Source: Anaerolineales bacterium (GTDB taxonomy: Bacteria > Chloroflexota > Anaerolineae > 4572-78 > J111). Taken from it: a stretch of 64,000 bases of DNA. Below, in pieces: positions 26,770 through 34,679 of the stretch. Where the stretch lies: the NCBI GenBank assembly GCA_015075185.1, contig JABTUW010000001.1:1550001-1614000 (forward strand). Reading direction: 5' to 3'. The position numbers and the translations under genes were made by a program. Position 1 is the first letter of the stretch; every line of letters starts with the position of its first letter. The notes beneath the pieces are model-generated. The model saw only the letters and a list, made by a program, of their open reading frames with translations. It was not told the DNA's origin and searched no databases.

Positions 26770-28179
26770 ATGGACAAATTAGACGAAATTCTTAACCGAA
26801 ACATCCCTCCCTGGCCGAGCGATCAGCCAACGGAAAATGATCCCGAAATTCTGCTGCCCGCCGAGGAAGAATACCTGTGTCCCATTTGCGGCGGGACGGG
26901 CTATTTACGCCAGGATGTGCCGGTCGGCCATCCCAATTTTGGCAAGCTCATGCCCTGCCAGTGCCGGCTGCGGGAGCAGGAAAATAAACGCCTGCAGGAA
27001 CTGCGGGTCATCAGCAACCTCGAAACGATGGCCCGCTACAGCTTTCCCAAATTTGTCCCCGAGGGCTACGGGCTGACCGAGGAACGGCGGCGTAACCTGC
27101 GCATGGCCTACGATATGGCCTATAACTTTGCCAACCAGCCGGAAGGCTGGCTGATTTTGCTGGGCGGCTACGGCTGCGGCAAAACGCACCTGGCCGCCGC
27201 CATCGCCAATCAGGTTATCAGTCGGGGTGAGCCGGCTCTTTTTGTCGTCGTGCCGGATCTGCTCGACCACCTGCGGACCACTTACAGCCCGCACAGTACG
27301 GTCACGTATGACCAGCGCTTTGAGGAGATCCGCACCGCCTCGCTGCTCATTCTGGACGACCTGGGCGCGCACAGTTCGACGCCCTGGGCACAGGAAAAGT
27401 TGTTCCAGTTGTTCAACTATCGTTACAATGCCCAACTGCCGACCGTCGTCACCTCCAACCACGAGCTGGAAGAGATTGACATCCGCATCCGCTCGCGCAT
27501 GGTAGACCCCGACCTGGCCCAGATTATCAAAATCCTGGCCCCCGATTTTCGCCAGATTGGGGTGGCCCAGGGCAGCTCGGAGCTGTCCAGCCTGTCGCTG
27601 CACGCCGACCAGACCTTTGAAAGCTTTAGCCTGCGCGAGGGCGAACTGGATACGGCCAAAGCCGAAAATCTCAAGCGGGCTTTTGAACGCGCCCGCAACT
27701 ACTCCGCCCATCCCCACGATTGGATCGTCTTTACCGGCACCTACGGCTGCGGCAAAACTCATCTGGCGGCGGCCATCGCCAACGAGGTTTCCAAGCGGGG
27801 CGAACCGGCCCTGTTCGTCGTCGTGCCCGATTTGCTCGACCACCTGCGCGCGGCCTTCAATCCCAACAGCCTGACCCCCTACGACAAGCGCTTCGACGAG
27901 GTGCGCCGGGCCTCGCTGCTGGTGCTGGACGACCTGGGCACCGAAAGCGCCACTCCCTGGGCCGAAGAAAAGTTGTACCAGCTCTTCAACCACCGCTACA
28001 ACGGCCGCCTGCCGACCATCATCACCATGGCTAAAGATATTGATCTCAAACCGCGCCTGAAGTCACTCTTTTTGGATGTCGGCCGCTGCACCACCTTTGA
28101 AATTATGGCCCCCAGCTATCGCGGCCTGCCGGCCCGAGGCGTGGCTAAAGCCAGGGTGCCGGTCAGACGGGTGCGGTAA
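26770..28179 (+). CDS. DnaC/DnaI-like helicase loader with two tandem AAA+ domains
   Basis: This 469-residue protein is about twice the family length. A zinc-binding N-terminus (Cys37, Cys40, Cys63, Cys65) precedes AAA+ domain 1, with Walker A GGYGCGKT (132-139), Walker B LLILDDLG (Asp196, Asp197), sensor-1-like TSN and an arginine-finger region IRSRM. Domain 2 repeats this with Walker A GTYGCGKT (Lys329) and LLVLDDLG (Asp387, Asp388). Domain 2 has lost the sensor-1 Asn (TMAK replaces TSN) and has an altered finger region (RLKSLFLDV). The family opens DnaB rings for loading on DNA. A built-in AAA+ pair with unequal domains is inferred. Confidence 0.88.
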   Translation: MDKLDEILNRNIPPWPSDQPTENDPEILLPAEEEYLCPICGGTGYLRQDVPVGHPNFGKLMPCQCRLREQENKRLQELRVISNLETMARYSFPKFVPEGYGLTEERRRNLRMAYDMAYNFANQPEGWLILLGGYGCGKTHLAAAIANQVISRGEPALFVVVPDLLDHLRTTYSPHSTVTYDQRFEEIRTASLLILDDLGAHSSTPWAQEKLFQLFNYRYNAQLPTVVTSNHELEEIDIRIRSRMVDPDLAQIIKILAPDFRQIGVAQGSSELSSLSLHADQTFESFSLREGELDTAKAENLKRAFERARNYSAHPHDWIVFTGTYGCGKTHLAAAIANEVSKRGEPALFVVVPDLLDHLRAAFNPNSLTPYDKRFDEVRRASLLVLDDLGTESATPWAEEKLYQLFNHRYNGRLPTIITMAKDIDLKPRLKSLFLDVGRCTTFEIMAPSYRGLPARGVAKARVPVRRVR

Positions 28180-28193
28180 GGCAGAGGGTGGAA

Positions 28194-28288
28194 GATAGAG
28201 GATAGAAGATAGTCCTCTATTTACCGCAGAGACGCCGAGTACGCTGAGAGAAAAATAAAAACTCTGTGCCCTCTGTGTCTCTGCGGTG
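28194..28288. repeat. 7-bp tandem units and CCGCAGAGAC inverted repeat
   Basis: (GATAGAR)2 plus a third degenerate unit lies at 28194-28214. It is followed by an imperfect inverted repeat that opens with ACCGCAGAGAC (from 28223) and closes with TCTCTGCGGT. A related fragment (AAGACACAGAGGCGCAGAG) lies near 34636. Confidence 0.65.
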
Positions 28289-28328
28289 AGCCTTGAGCTA
28301 GCTGCAAAAGTCACGATTTGGGTTACTT

Positions 28329-28757
28329 ATGAAAATCACCGACGCCCAGCTCAAGCAAATCTACGCCCACGCCAAAGAAATTTACCCGGCGGAGTGCTGC
28401 GGTTTCTTACTGGGCAGCTTTGACGAGGGCGGCCTGGTTCGCCAGGTCCGCCGGGCAACCAACCAAAACACCGAGCGCACCGACCGTTTCATTATCAGCG
28501 CCGAAGAGTTTGCCGAAGTCCAGCTTGCCGCCGATGAAACCGGGCTGGACATCATCGGCATCTACCATTCCCACCCCGACTGGCCCGCCATCCCCTCCCA
28601 AACCGATATGGACAACGCCTGGGACGAGGTTTACTATCTCATCGCCTCTGTCCATGAAGGCATGCCGCTCAATACCCAAATCTGGCGGCTGGCCGAGAAC
28701 GGTCCCCGCCGCTTCGAGTGGGTGGCGCTGGAGATTATGGACGAGAGAGTGCTTTAG
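28329..28757 (+). CDS. JAMM/MPN+ metalloprotease (Mec+-like)
   Basis: This 142-residue protein is a minimal JAB1/MPN+ domain. The complete zinc motif is visible: Glu22 (YPAECCGFLLG), His80 and His82 (YHSHPDW), Ser90 and Asp93 (SQTD). In bacteria such enzymes release small ubiquitin-like sulfur carriers (for example CysO-cysteine cleavage by Mec+). The E1-like gene that follows supports that setting. No ubiquitin-fold carrier gene is visible next to it. Confidence 0.9.
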   Translation: MKITDAQLKQIYAHAKEIYPAECCGFLLGSFDEGGLVRQVRRATNQNTERTDRFIISAEEFAEVQLAADETGLDIIGIYHSHPDWPAIPSQTDMDNAWDEVYYLIASVHEGMPLNTQIWRLAENGPRRFEWVALEIMDERVL

Positions 28758-28818
28758 TGTGCGTGTGCAGGCTAAGGCTGCCCTAAAGTGGGCCACGCAC
28801 AGGCTGAGTCTAAGAAGT

Positions 28819-28860
28819 CATGTCATTTCGAGTGAAGCGAAGCGGAACGAGAAATCCCCC
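28819..28860. repeat. Half-copy of the GTCATTYYGAG intergenic repeat
   Basis: TGTCATTTCGAGTGAAGCG through GAGAAATCCCCC resembles the left half of the element at 2544-2650. No matching right arm follows. Confidence 0.55.
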
Positions 28861-28928
28861 ATGCCATCTATTGAGAGCAGTACCTCAGGCTACAGAATTT
28901 TTGCTTGTGAATATAAAATACGATAACG

Positions 28929-29960
28929 ATGACTAACAATAATATTTCCCGCTATCTCCGCCAAACAATTTTCCCCGGCATCGGCCTTGAAGGGCAGCAA
29001 AAGCTTCTGGCCGCCCGCGTGGTCGTCGTCGGCTGCGGAGCGACCGGCACGAACATTGCCAATCACCTGGCCCGGGCCGGGGTGGGCCATTTGACGGTTA
29101 TAGACCGGGATTTCATCGAGCTGAACAATTTACAGCGGCAGCTCCTGTTCGACGAGCAGGATTTGGCCGAGAACCTGCCCAAAGCTGCCGCCGCCGAGCG
29201 CAAGCTGCGGGCAATCAACTCCGAGATCGAGGTGCGGGGCATCGTCAGCGATGTCAACGCCGAGAACGTCGAAAGCCTCATCGCCGGGGCGACCGTCGTT
29301 CTGGACGGCACCGACAACTTTGAGACCCGCTACATCCTCAACGACGCCTGTATCAAGCACAACATCCCCTGGATTTACACCGGCGCAGTCGCCACCTACG
29401 GCATGAGCCAGACCATTATTCCCGGCCAAACGGCCTGCCTGCGCTGCCTCTTCAACGAAGTGCCGCCGCCCGGCACGACGGCCACGTGCGATACCGCCGG
29501 GGTTGTTGGTCCGGTAGTGGCAGCCATTGCCAGCGTCAGCGCCACCGAGGCCATCAAGTTAATCGTCGGCCATGGCGATTTGAACCAGGGTATCATTCAT
29601 TTCGATTTATGGTACAACACCTTTGAGCAGTTTGAGGGCAACGGTCCCCGCCCCGATTGCCCCGCCTGCCAGCAGCGCAACTTTGAATTTCTCAAGCAGG
29701 AGAAAGGCGGGCAGATTGCCAATTTGTGCGGCCGCAACGCAGTCCAACTGCGTGTATCGGGCGCAGGCAAACTGCCCCTGGCCGAGATGGCCGACCGGCT
29801 GGCCGCGGTCAGTAAGATTACCGCCCGCAACGATTATTTGCTGCGCTTCATCGTTGACGGTTACGAAATCACCCTCTTCGCCGATGCGCGGGCCATCATC
29901 AAAGGGACGGAAGACGAGCGCGTGGCAAGAGGGCTGTACGCTAAATACATTGGCTCGTAA
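28929..29960 (+). CDS. E1-like ThiF/MoeB-family adenylyltransferase
   Basis: This 343-residue enzyme has an ATP-binding GCGATG motif near residue 37 and the family core (IDRDFIELNNLQRQ, GTDNFETRY). Two zinc-binding cysteine pairs (Cys170/Cys173 and Cys244/Cys247) and the candidate catalytic Cys187 (ATCDTAGV) are present. It should adenylate the C-terminal glycine of a MoaD/ThiS-like carrier. A ~90-residue C-terminal extension has a ubiquitin-like beta pattern (VQLRVSGAGK through ITLFADARAIIKG) but lacks a terminal Gly-Gly. It sits between JAMM and SDR/rhodanese genes. Confidence 0.9.
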   Translation: MTNNNISRYLRQTIFPGIGLEGQQKLLAARVVVVGCGATGTNIANHLARAGVGHLTVIDRDFIELNNLQRQLLFDEQDLAENLPKAAAAERKLRAINSEIEVRGIVSDVNAENVESLIAGATVVLDGTDNFETRYILNDACIKHNIPWIYTGAVATYGMSQTIIPGQTACLRCLFNEVPPPGTTATCDTAGVVGPVVAAIASVSATEAIKLIVGHGDLNQGIIHFDLWYNTFEQFEGNGPRPDCPACQQRNFEFLKQEKGGQIANLCGRNAVQLRVSGAGKLPLAEMADRLAAVSKITARNDYLLRFIVDGYEITLFADARAIIKGTEDERVARGLYAKYIGS

Positions 29961-29969
29961 AGATTTGTC

Positions 29970-30021
29970 GTTGACTATTGACAATTGCCAATAATCAACG
30001 GTCAATTGTTAATTGTCAATT
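29970..30021. repeat. Inverted 7-bp tandem array, (ATTGACA)-type and (GTCAATT)3
   Basis: GTTGACT, ATTGACA, ATTGCCA and ATAATCA units (29970-29997) are followed by GTCAATT, GTTAATT, GTCAATT (30001-30021). The two halves are inversely related and end just before the SDR ribosome-binding site. Confidence 0.8.
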
Positions 30022-30031
30022 AGGGGGAACT

Positions 30032-30823
30032 ATGGACCTCGGTCTCAGAGACAAAGTTGCTCTGGTCACGGCTTCTTCCAAGGGCCTGGGCCGGGCGAGT
30101 GCTTTGGCCCTGGCCAGCGAGGGGGCCAAAGTCGCCATTTGCGCCCGTAACGGCAAAATATTAAAAGTCACCGCAGACGAAATCGCCACGGCGACAGGCA
30201 GCGAACTGCTGGCCATCCCAGCAGACATGTCCAACTCCCGCGACATCGAGCAGGTGGTCAAGGAGACGGTCAAACATTTTGGCAAGCTGCACATTTTGGT
30301 GACCAATGCCGGCGGGCCGCCGGCCGGCGATTTTGCCGATTTTGACGATAAACAGTGGCAGGAAGCCTTCAATTTGACGCTGATGAGCGCAGTCCGGCTC
30401 ATTCGCGCCGCGCTGCCCCATATGCAGAAGGAGCGCTGGGGGCGGATTATCAACATCACCAGCACCTCGGTCAAAGAGCCGCTGGACAACCTGGTGCTGT
30501 CCAATTCAATCCGGGCAGCGGTGCATGGGCTGGCCAAGACGCTGGCCAATCAAGTCGGCCCGTATCGAATTACCGTCAATAACGTCATGCCGGGGACCAT
30601 TCACACCGACCGGATCGAGCAGTTGGCCCGGACCCGGGCCCAGAAAGGTGAGCAAACCGTCACCGAAGCCATTGCCGCAATGGGCCAGGCGGCTGCGCTC
30701 GGCCGGGTCGGCGAGCCGGAAGAATTTGGAGCGGTGGTGGCTTTTCTGGCTTCAGAACAGGCCAGCTACATCACGGGCGTCTCGCTGCCGGTGGATGGGG
30801 GGAAGATACAGAGCACGTTTTGA
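30032..30823 (+). CDS. SDR-family protein (FabG-like) with non-canonical active site
   Basis: This 263-residue Rossmann protein has the cofactor motif ASSKGLG and the NAG motif (TNAGGPPAG). The Ser-Tyr-Lys triad is not normal. A serine remains in NITST, but the expected YxxxK is replaced by SNSIR in the following helix. A recognised FabG-like SDR subgroup shares this change, so it need not be dead, but ketoreductase activity should not be assumed. AGGGGG lies before the chosen ATG; the longer frame only reads through the repeat. Confidence 0.85.
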   Translation: MDLGLRDKVALVTASSKGLGRASALALASEGAKVAICARNGKILKVTADEIATATGSELLAIPADMSNSRDIEQVVKETVKHFGKLHILVTNAGGPPAGDFADFDDKQWQEAFNLTLMSAVRLIRAALPHMQKERWGRIINITSTSVKEPLDNLVLSNSIRAAVHGLAKTLANQVGPYRITVNNVMPGTIHTDRIEQLARTRAQKGEQTVTEAIAAMGQAAALGRVGEPEEFGAVVAFLASEQASYITGVSLPVDGGKIQSTF

Positions 30824-30882
30824 AACGTAATGGTTAAGGGCAAAGTTTGTATTGCTAACCTTCGGAGTTTTTATCATCGCGT

Positions 30883-30980
30883 CCTTCGATACGCCTTTCG
30901 CTTCGCTTAAGGCTACTCAGAATGCGATCATGAGCCAAAAATCATCCTGACGCGAAGCGGGCGTTAGCCCGTATCGAAGG
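30883..30980. repeat. Intergenic element bounded by CCTTCGATACG / CGTATCGAAGG
   Basis: CCTTCGATACGC at the left and CGTATCGAAGG at the right form the ends of an imperfect palindrome that also contains CTACTCAG. A longer relative lies at 50191-50362. No gene is visible here. Confidence 0.65.
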
Positions 30981-31074
30981 GTGATTTTCGAGCTAATTCC
31001 AAACTGAGGTTTGTTACCAAATCAACAAGTTTTATTGCAGCATCTAAAGATCTTGGATGATGGGGGAAATATTG

Positions 31075-31506
31075 ATGGGCTTACTTAAAAAACTTTTTGG
31101 CGGCAAAGGCGAAGAGAAAGGTGGGGACTCGACGCCGCCGGCCCCGCCGCAGCGGGAGCCAGAACCAGAACCGCTGCGCATCAACGAAATTACACCCCAC
31201 GAACTCAAAGCCCGGCTGGATAACGGCGACGACGTGGTGGTCGTGGACATGCGTCAAGGGTGGGAATACCAACACGGCCATATACCAGGCGCGACTCATA
31301 TGTTTATCAACGACATTCCCGCTCGAATCAACGAGTTGCCCAAAGATAAAGATATTGTCTTTCAATGCTGGCATGGCAACACCAGCCTGCAAGCCTCTGC
31401 CTTCTTAATCGAGAACGGCTGGGCCGCCGAGCGGGTATCCAGCTTGAGCGGCGGCATGGCCGGCTGGGTGCAGGCGCACGGGGAGGGGGGTTTGGTAACG
31501 GAGTAA
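31075..31506 (+). CDS. Rhodanese-domain sulfurtransferase
   Basis: This 143-residue protein has a basic, Gly/Pro-rich N-terminal stretch of about 35 residues and a single rhodanese domain (VVVVDMRQGWEYQHGHIPGA). The active-site Cys98 lies in QCWHGNTS, a CxxGNxS-type loop. It should carry a persulfide. Together with the JAMM and E1-like proteins it would fit sulfur transfer to a ubiquitin-like carrier. The ATG at 31075 was chosen over one at 31057 because GGGGG precedes it at a usable distance. Confidence 0.85.
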   Translation: MGLLKKLFGGKGEEKGGDSTPPAPPQREPEPEPLRINEITPHELKARLDNGDDVVVVDMRQGWEYQHGHIPGATHMFINDIPARINELPKDKDIVFQCWHGNTSLQASAFLIENGWAAERVSSLSGGMAGWVQAHGEGGLVTE

Positions 31507-31508
31507 AA

Positions 31509-31576
31509 ACTGGAAGGACGGAAGATTGGAAGGTTGGATAGGCAAATTTCCAATCTTCCAACCCTCCAACCTTCCC
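31509..31576. repeat. Hairpin of TTGGAAGG-type 7-bp words
   Basis: CTGGAAGGACGGAAGATTGG and its inverse (CCAATCTTCCAACCCTCC) flank a short centre between convergent genes. It may act as a bidirectional terminator, although no T-tract follows on either side. Confidence 0.7.
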
Positions 31577-31582
31577 CTTTTC

Positions 31583-33997
31583 CTACTGATACGCCAGGCT
31601 CTCCCGCACGCTGATCCGTGTGGCCCCACGGGCGGGGAACCAACTGGCGACGATGGACAGCACCACAATAATCCCCAGCCAATACAACGCCCCGGCAGGC
31701 GTGTAGCGATAAACAATCTCGGTTTGCAAAGCCGCGCCCATAGCCTGGGTCATCGCGTAACCCGCCGGAATGCTCAAAGGCAGAGCAATCAGCCAGCTCA
31801 ACAGGCCCAAAATCAAGCCCTCGCCGATAAAGAGGCGGGAAATCTTGCCCGACGATGCGCCGATAGCCCGCATCACTCCGATTTCGCGCCGCCGCTCCAG
31901 CACGCTCAGCGACAGCACACCGCTCAGGCCAATACTGCCGACAATGGCGATAATCACGGCCATGGCCGCCAGCAGGCTGATGATGATGCCAAAGCGGAAA
32001 AGGATACCCTCGATGATGTCCGAGGCAGTGTCGTCAAAAAAGATGCTCTGGGCATTCACTTTAATCTTGCGGCTGTCAAAGAATTCACGCAGCGTCTGAG
32101 CGACCTCGGCCTCGCCGGCGGCGTCGGTGCGCACGGTTTGGACCCATAAGGTGCTGGCCCGTCCCACCTCGCCAATCTCACGCAGCATCGGCTCACGCGG
32201 CACATGGGCCGAATTGTTGATGACCGGGTCGAACAGCAGGCCGACCACCTGCCAGTTTGATTCCCCCTTCAGGCCGTGATCCAGGGTGATCCAATCGCCA
32301 ATGCCCACGCCGACGTCTTCGGCCAGTTTTTGGTTCAGCACCACCGCATTGGTGTCATCTGGCTGCAGCCAGCGCCCCACCCGCATCTGCGGGCCGTAGA
32401 GCGTGGTCGGCAGCGGCACGCCAAACACCGTCGTGCTTTTGTCATCGTCCGATTCAGGCTGATTGGCCGGGCGAATCTTGGCGGCGGTGAAACCCCACAT
32501 CTCTACGGCTTTGACCCCCGGCTGGGCCAGGGTCATCTTTTCGACCATGCCGATCCGTTCCGGGTCTTCAAATTGCAGATTCACGTTGAAATTGAGAATC
32601 TGGAACAACAGGTCGGTAAAGGTATAGGTGGTCGAATCGCGCACGCTCATGACCATCATAAAAATGATGCCGCTGCCCACCAGGGTAATCTGGGTCAGCA
32701 CAACGCGCCACTTGTTGCGAAAGGTGTTGCTGATGGTCAGCAGGACCAGCCGCGAGACATATTTCATGCGGGCCACCAGCCGGTCGAGCAGGCCCACCGC
32801 GCCGCCCAGGCCATAGGTGCTGATGGCCTCGCGGACGGTAATGCGCGACCCGTTCGTCACCGGAATGAGCGAGGCGACCAGAGGGGCCAGCAGGGCAATC
32901 GCCACCTGGACCAGGATCGCCCGGGGCGACACCTGGAACGGGCCGGGGTCAATATTGAAAAAAGTGAGCATGAAGACGTTAATGCCATACGCGCCCAGCG
33001 CGCCCAGCGGCACTGCCACCGCGAGCGCCAGGAAGCCGTAGATAAATACGGTCAAAAGGTAGATGCCCAGGATTTGGCGGGTATTGGCCCCAATGGCTTT
33101 CATAATGCCGATCTGGTTGACCTGCTGGGCAATCACCGCATTGATGGTGTTGTAGACCAGGAACAGGCCCAAGATCAGGATCAGGCTGCCCATAATGCTC
33201 AGTACCAGAAAAAGACCGTCCAGGAAGTCTTGCAAAAAGTGCTTGTTAGGATCGGCAGTGCGGGCATTTGGCTCTGAACCGAGGGCTGCGCCGGTCGTCT
33301 CAATATCCTGCTTTTCCAACTGGCGCTGCAATTTATCGGCGATTTCAGTGACCTCGACCGGGTCGTATTCGGCGGCGCTGGCCAGGAACTGGTTGAAATC
33401 GCGTTCGCCGGTCAGGTCGCCATAATAGTCGCGGCTGGCATAAAATTGAGCGCCGCCGCCCATGCTGGCCGGGAAAACGGTCCGGTTGGAGAGGATGCCC
33501 TCGACTTTGACCACCCGCTCCTTGTCGTTGACCCGGATGTAAATTTGCCCGCCCAGCGGAATATTGAAGAAGGCGTCATTGCCCTTCTCCATGGCAAAGT
33601 CCTTGTCGTTAGGCCAATCGCCGCTGATGAGGGTCAGCTTATTGAATTTTTGCTCTTCGTAATCGTCGCGGGCTGTTAGACCGGCCGCCTGCCAGGGTTC
33701 GTTAGGGCTGAGCCGCCACTCGATATTGGTGGTCAGCAGCCCTTCCACTTCCTCCACACCGTCAACGTTTTTCAGGGCGGTCAATTCTTCGTCGTCAATT
33801 TCGGGATTCACTGCCATCACGATCATGGCCGGCGAGCTGGCCCGCCAATCTTTCGACATGACCGCGCGCATAATGTCGCTGCCGCCTATTGTCGCGCCAA
33901 TGGCAAACGCGCCTATCGCAATAATCAGCACAACCTGCGCCGTCCGGCCTTTATTGGCCCACAAATCGCTCCAGATTTTGTATCGAATCACACCCAT
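31583..33997 (-). CDS. FtsX/MacB-type ABC permease, divergent paralogue
   Basis: This 804-residue permease has two FtsX modules. It has an N-terminal transmembrane helix, a first large extracytoplasmic domain (about 45-250), three transmembrane segments (about 265-390), a second helix-domain unit (about 425-670) and three C-terminal transmembrane segments. The hallmark ERRREIGVMRAIGASSG is intact. It is less similar to the other three permeases of this locus. It is the last gene of the minus-strand export operon and has no ATPase of its own, so it probably uses the ATPase at 39.7-40.4 kb. Confidence 0.9.
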   Translation of the reverse strand: MGVIRYKIWSDLWANKGRTAQVVLIIAIGAFAIGATIGGSDIMRAVMSKDWRASSPAMIVMAVNPEIDDEELTALKNVDGVEEVEGLLTTNIEWRLSPNEPWQAAGLTARDDYEEQKFNKLTLISGDWPNDKDFAMEKGNDAFFNIPLGGQIYIRVNDKERVVKVEGILSNRTVFPASMGGGAQFYASRDYYGDLTGERDFNQFLASAAEYDPVEVTEIADKLQRQLEKQDIETTGAALGSEPNARTADPNKHFLQDFLDGLFLVLSIMGSLILILGLFLVYNTINAVIAQQVNQIGIMKAIGANTRQILGIYLLTVFIYGFLALAVAVPLGALGAYGINVFMLTFFNIDPGPFQVSPRAILVQVAIALLAPLVASLIPVTNGSRITVREAISTYGLGGAVGLLDRLVARMKYVSRLVLLTISNTFRNKWRVVLTQITLVGSGIIFMMVMSVRDSTTYTFTDLLFQILNFNVNLQFEDPERIGMVEKMTLAQPGVKAVEMWGFTAAKIRPANQPESDDDKSTTVFGVPLPTTLYGPQMRVGRWLQPDDTNAVVLNQKLAEDVGVGIGDWITLDHGLKGESNWQVVGLLFDPVINNSAHVPREPMLREIGEVGRASTLWVQTVRTDAAGEAEVAQTLREFFDSRKIKVNAQSIFFDDTASDIIEGILFRFGIIISLLAAMAVIIAIVGSIGLSGVLSLSVLERRREIGVMRAIGASSGKISRLFIGEGLILGLLSWLIALPLSIPAGYAMTQAMGAALQTEIVYRYTPAGALYWLGIIVVLSIVASWFPARGATRISVRESLAYQ

Positions 33998-34016
33998 CGT
34001 TGTTGCCCCTTCGAGA

Positions 34017-34088
34017 GTAGACAGTAGACGGTAGACAGGAGACAGGGGATTAACATCCTCCTTACTTCCTACTCCTTACTCCCTACTT
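34017..34088. repeat. 7-bp tandem array (GTAGACR)3-4 with inverted CTACTCC-type arm
   Basis: GTAGACA, GTAGACG, GTAGACA and GGAGACA follow one another at 34017-34044. A pyrimidine-rich arm (CTTACTTCCTACTCC and onward) completes the hairpin. It lies upstream of the last permease gene. Confidence 0.75.
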
Positions 34089-34176
34089 CTTGAGTAGTTT
34101 ACCCCAAAACTGAGGGATTGCCATCAGACAAAAGGGGGATTTTACTCTCGGTCTGAGGGCGGATAAAAAGAGGAGG

Positions 34177-34605
34177 TTACTTGATGAGAAACACCGGGTG
34201 ACGCGGCGCTTCGGCCACAAATGCTGGCAGCGGCGAGTCAGGCTGAACTTCGAAGTAGGGCCGGACATAGGGCACATCCGTGAGATACTTTTGCAGCACC
34301 GGCGCGCTCTCCTCTGGCCCTAGCTCAGTGATGGATACCGTCTCAGAGCGGCCCCCGCGGGCCAGCGTAACCTGCCCAGCAGCACGGGCATTGCGCACCC
34401 AGTTGACCTCGCCAAAGGGAGCAACCAGCCAGCGTCGGTCACCCTCCTCGACCAGAGTGACCGGAATGTTGTGGAGTTTACCGCTCTTGCGCCCTGGTAC
34501 GGTGAGGATATAATTCCCTTTCGGCCCCAGGCCAAAGTGGATGAGCGACTGTATCAACCGGTTCACCAGTCGCTGGCGGGTTGTGACTTGATAAGTTTTT
34601 GCCAT
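34177..34605 (-). CDS. Deazaflavin (F420)-dependent nitroreductase-family protein
   Basis: This 142-residue split-barrel protein has the DUF385/Ddn-type pattern: a PGRKSGKLHNIPVTLVEEGD segment, WLVAPFGEVNWVRNARAAG and a C-terminal PYFEV stretch. Members bind coenzyme F420 and reduce varied substrates. It lies inside the permease operon, between two FtsX genes. Nothing in the sequence ties it to transport; it may modify or detoxify the exported compound. Confidence 0.85.
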   Translation of the reverse strand: MAKTYQVTTRQRLVNRLIQSLIHFGLGPKGNYILTVPGRKSGKLHNIPVTLVEEGDRRWLVAPFGEVNWVRNARAAGQVTLARGGRSETVSITELGPEESAPVLQKYLTDVPYVRPYFEVQPDSPLPAFVAEAPRHPVFLIK

Positions 34606-34679
34606 TGTTTGAAACCCGGTTTAATTTTTCACCATAAAGACACAGAGGCGCAGAGAATTTTTCCGTCGGCGGTCGTTTT

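Noticed and set aside
26905..27993. 362-codon minus-strand frame opposite the DnaC-like gene
   Set aside because: It is antisense to two conserved AAA+ domains and its internal similarity reflects their duplication.
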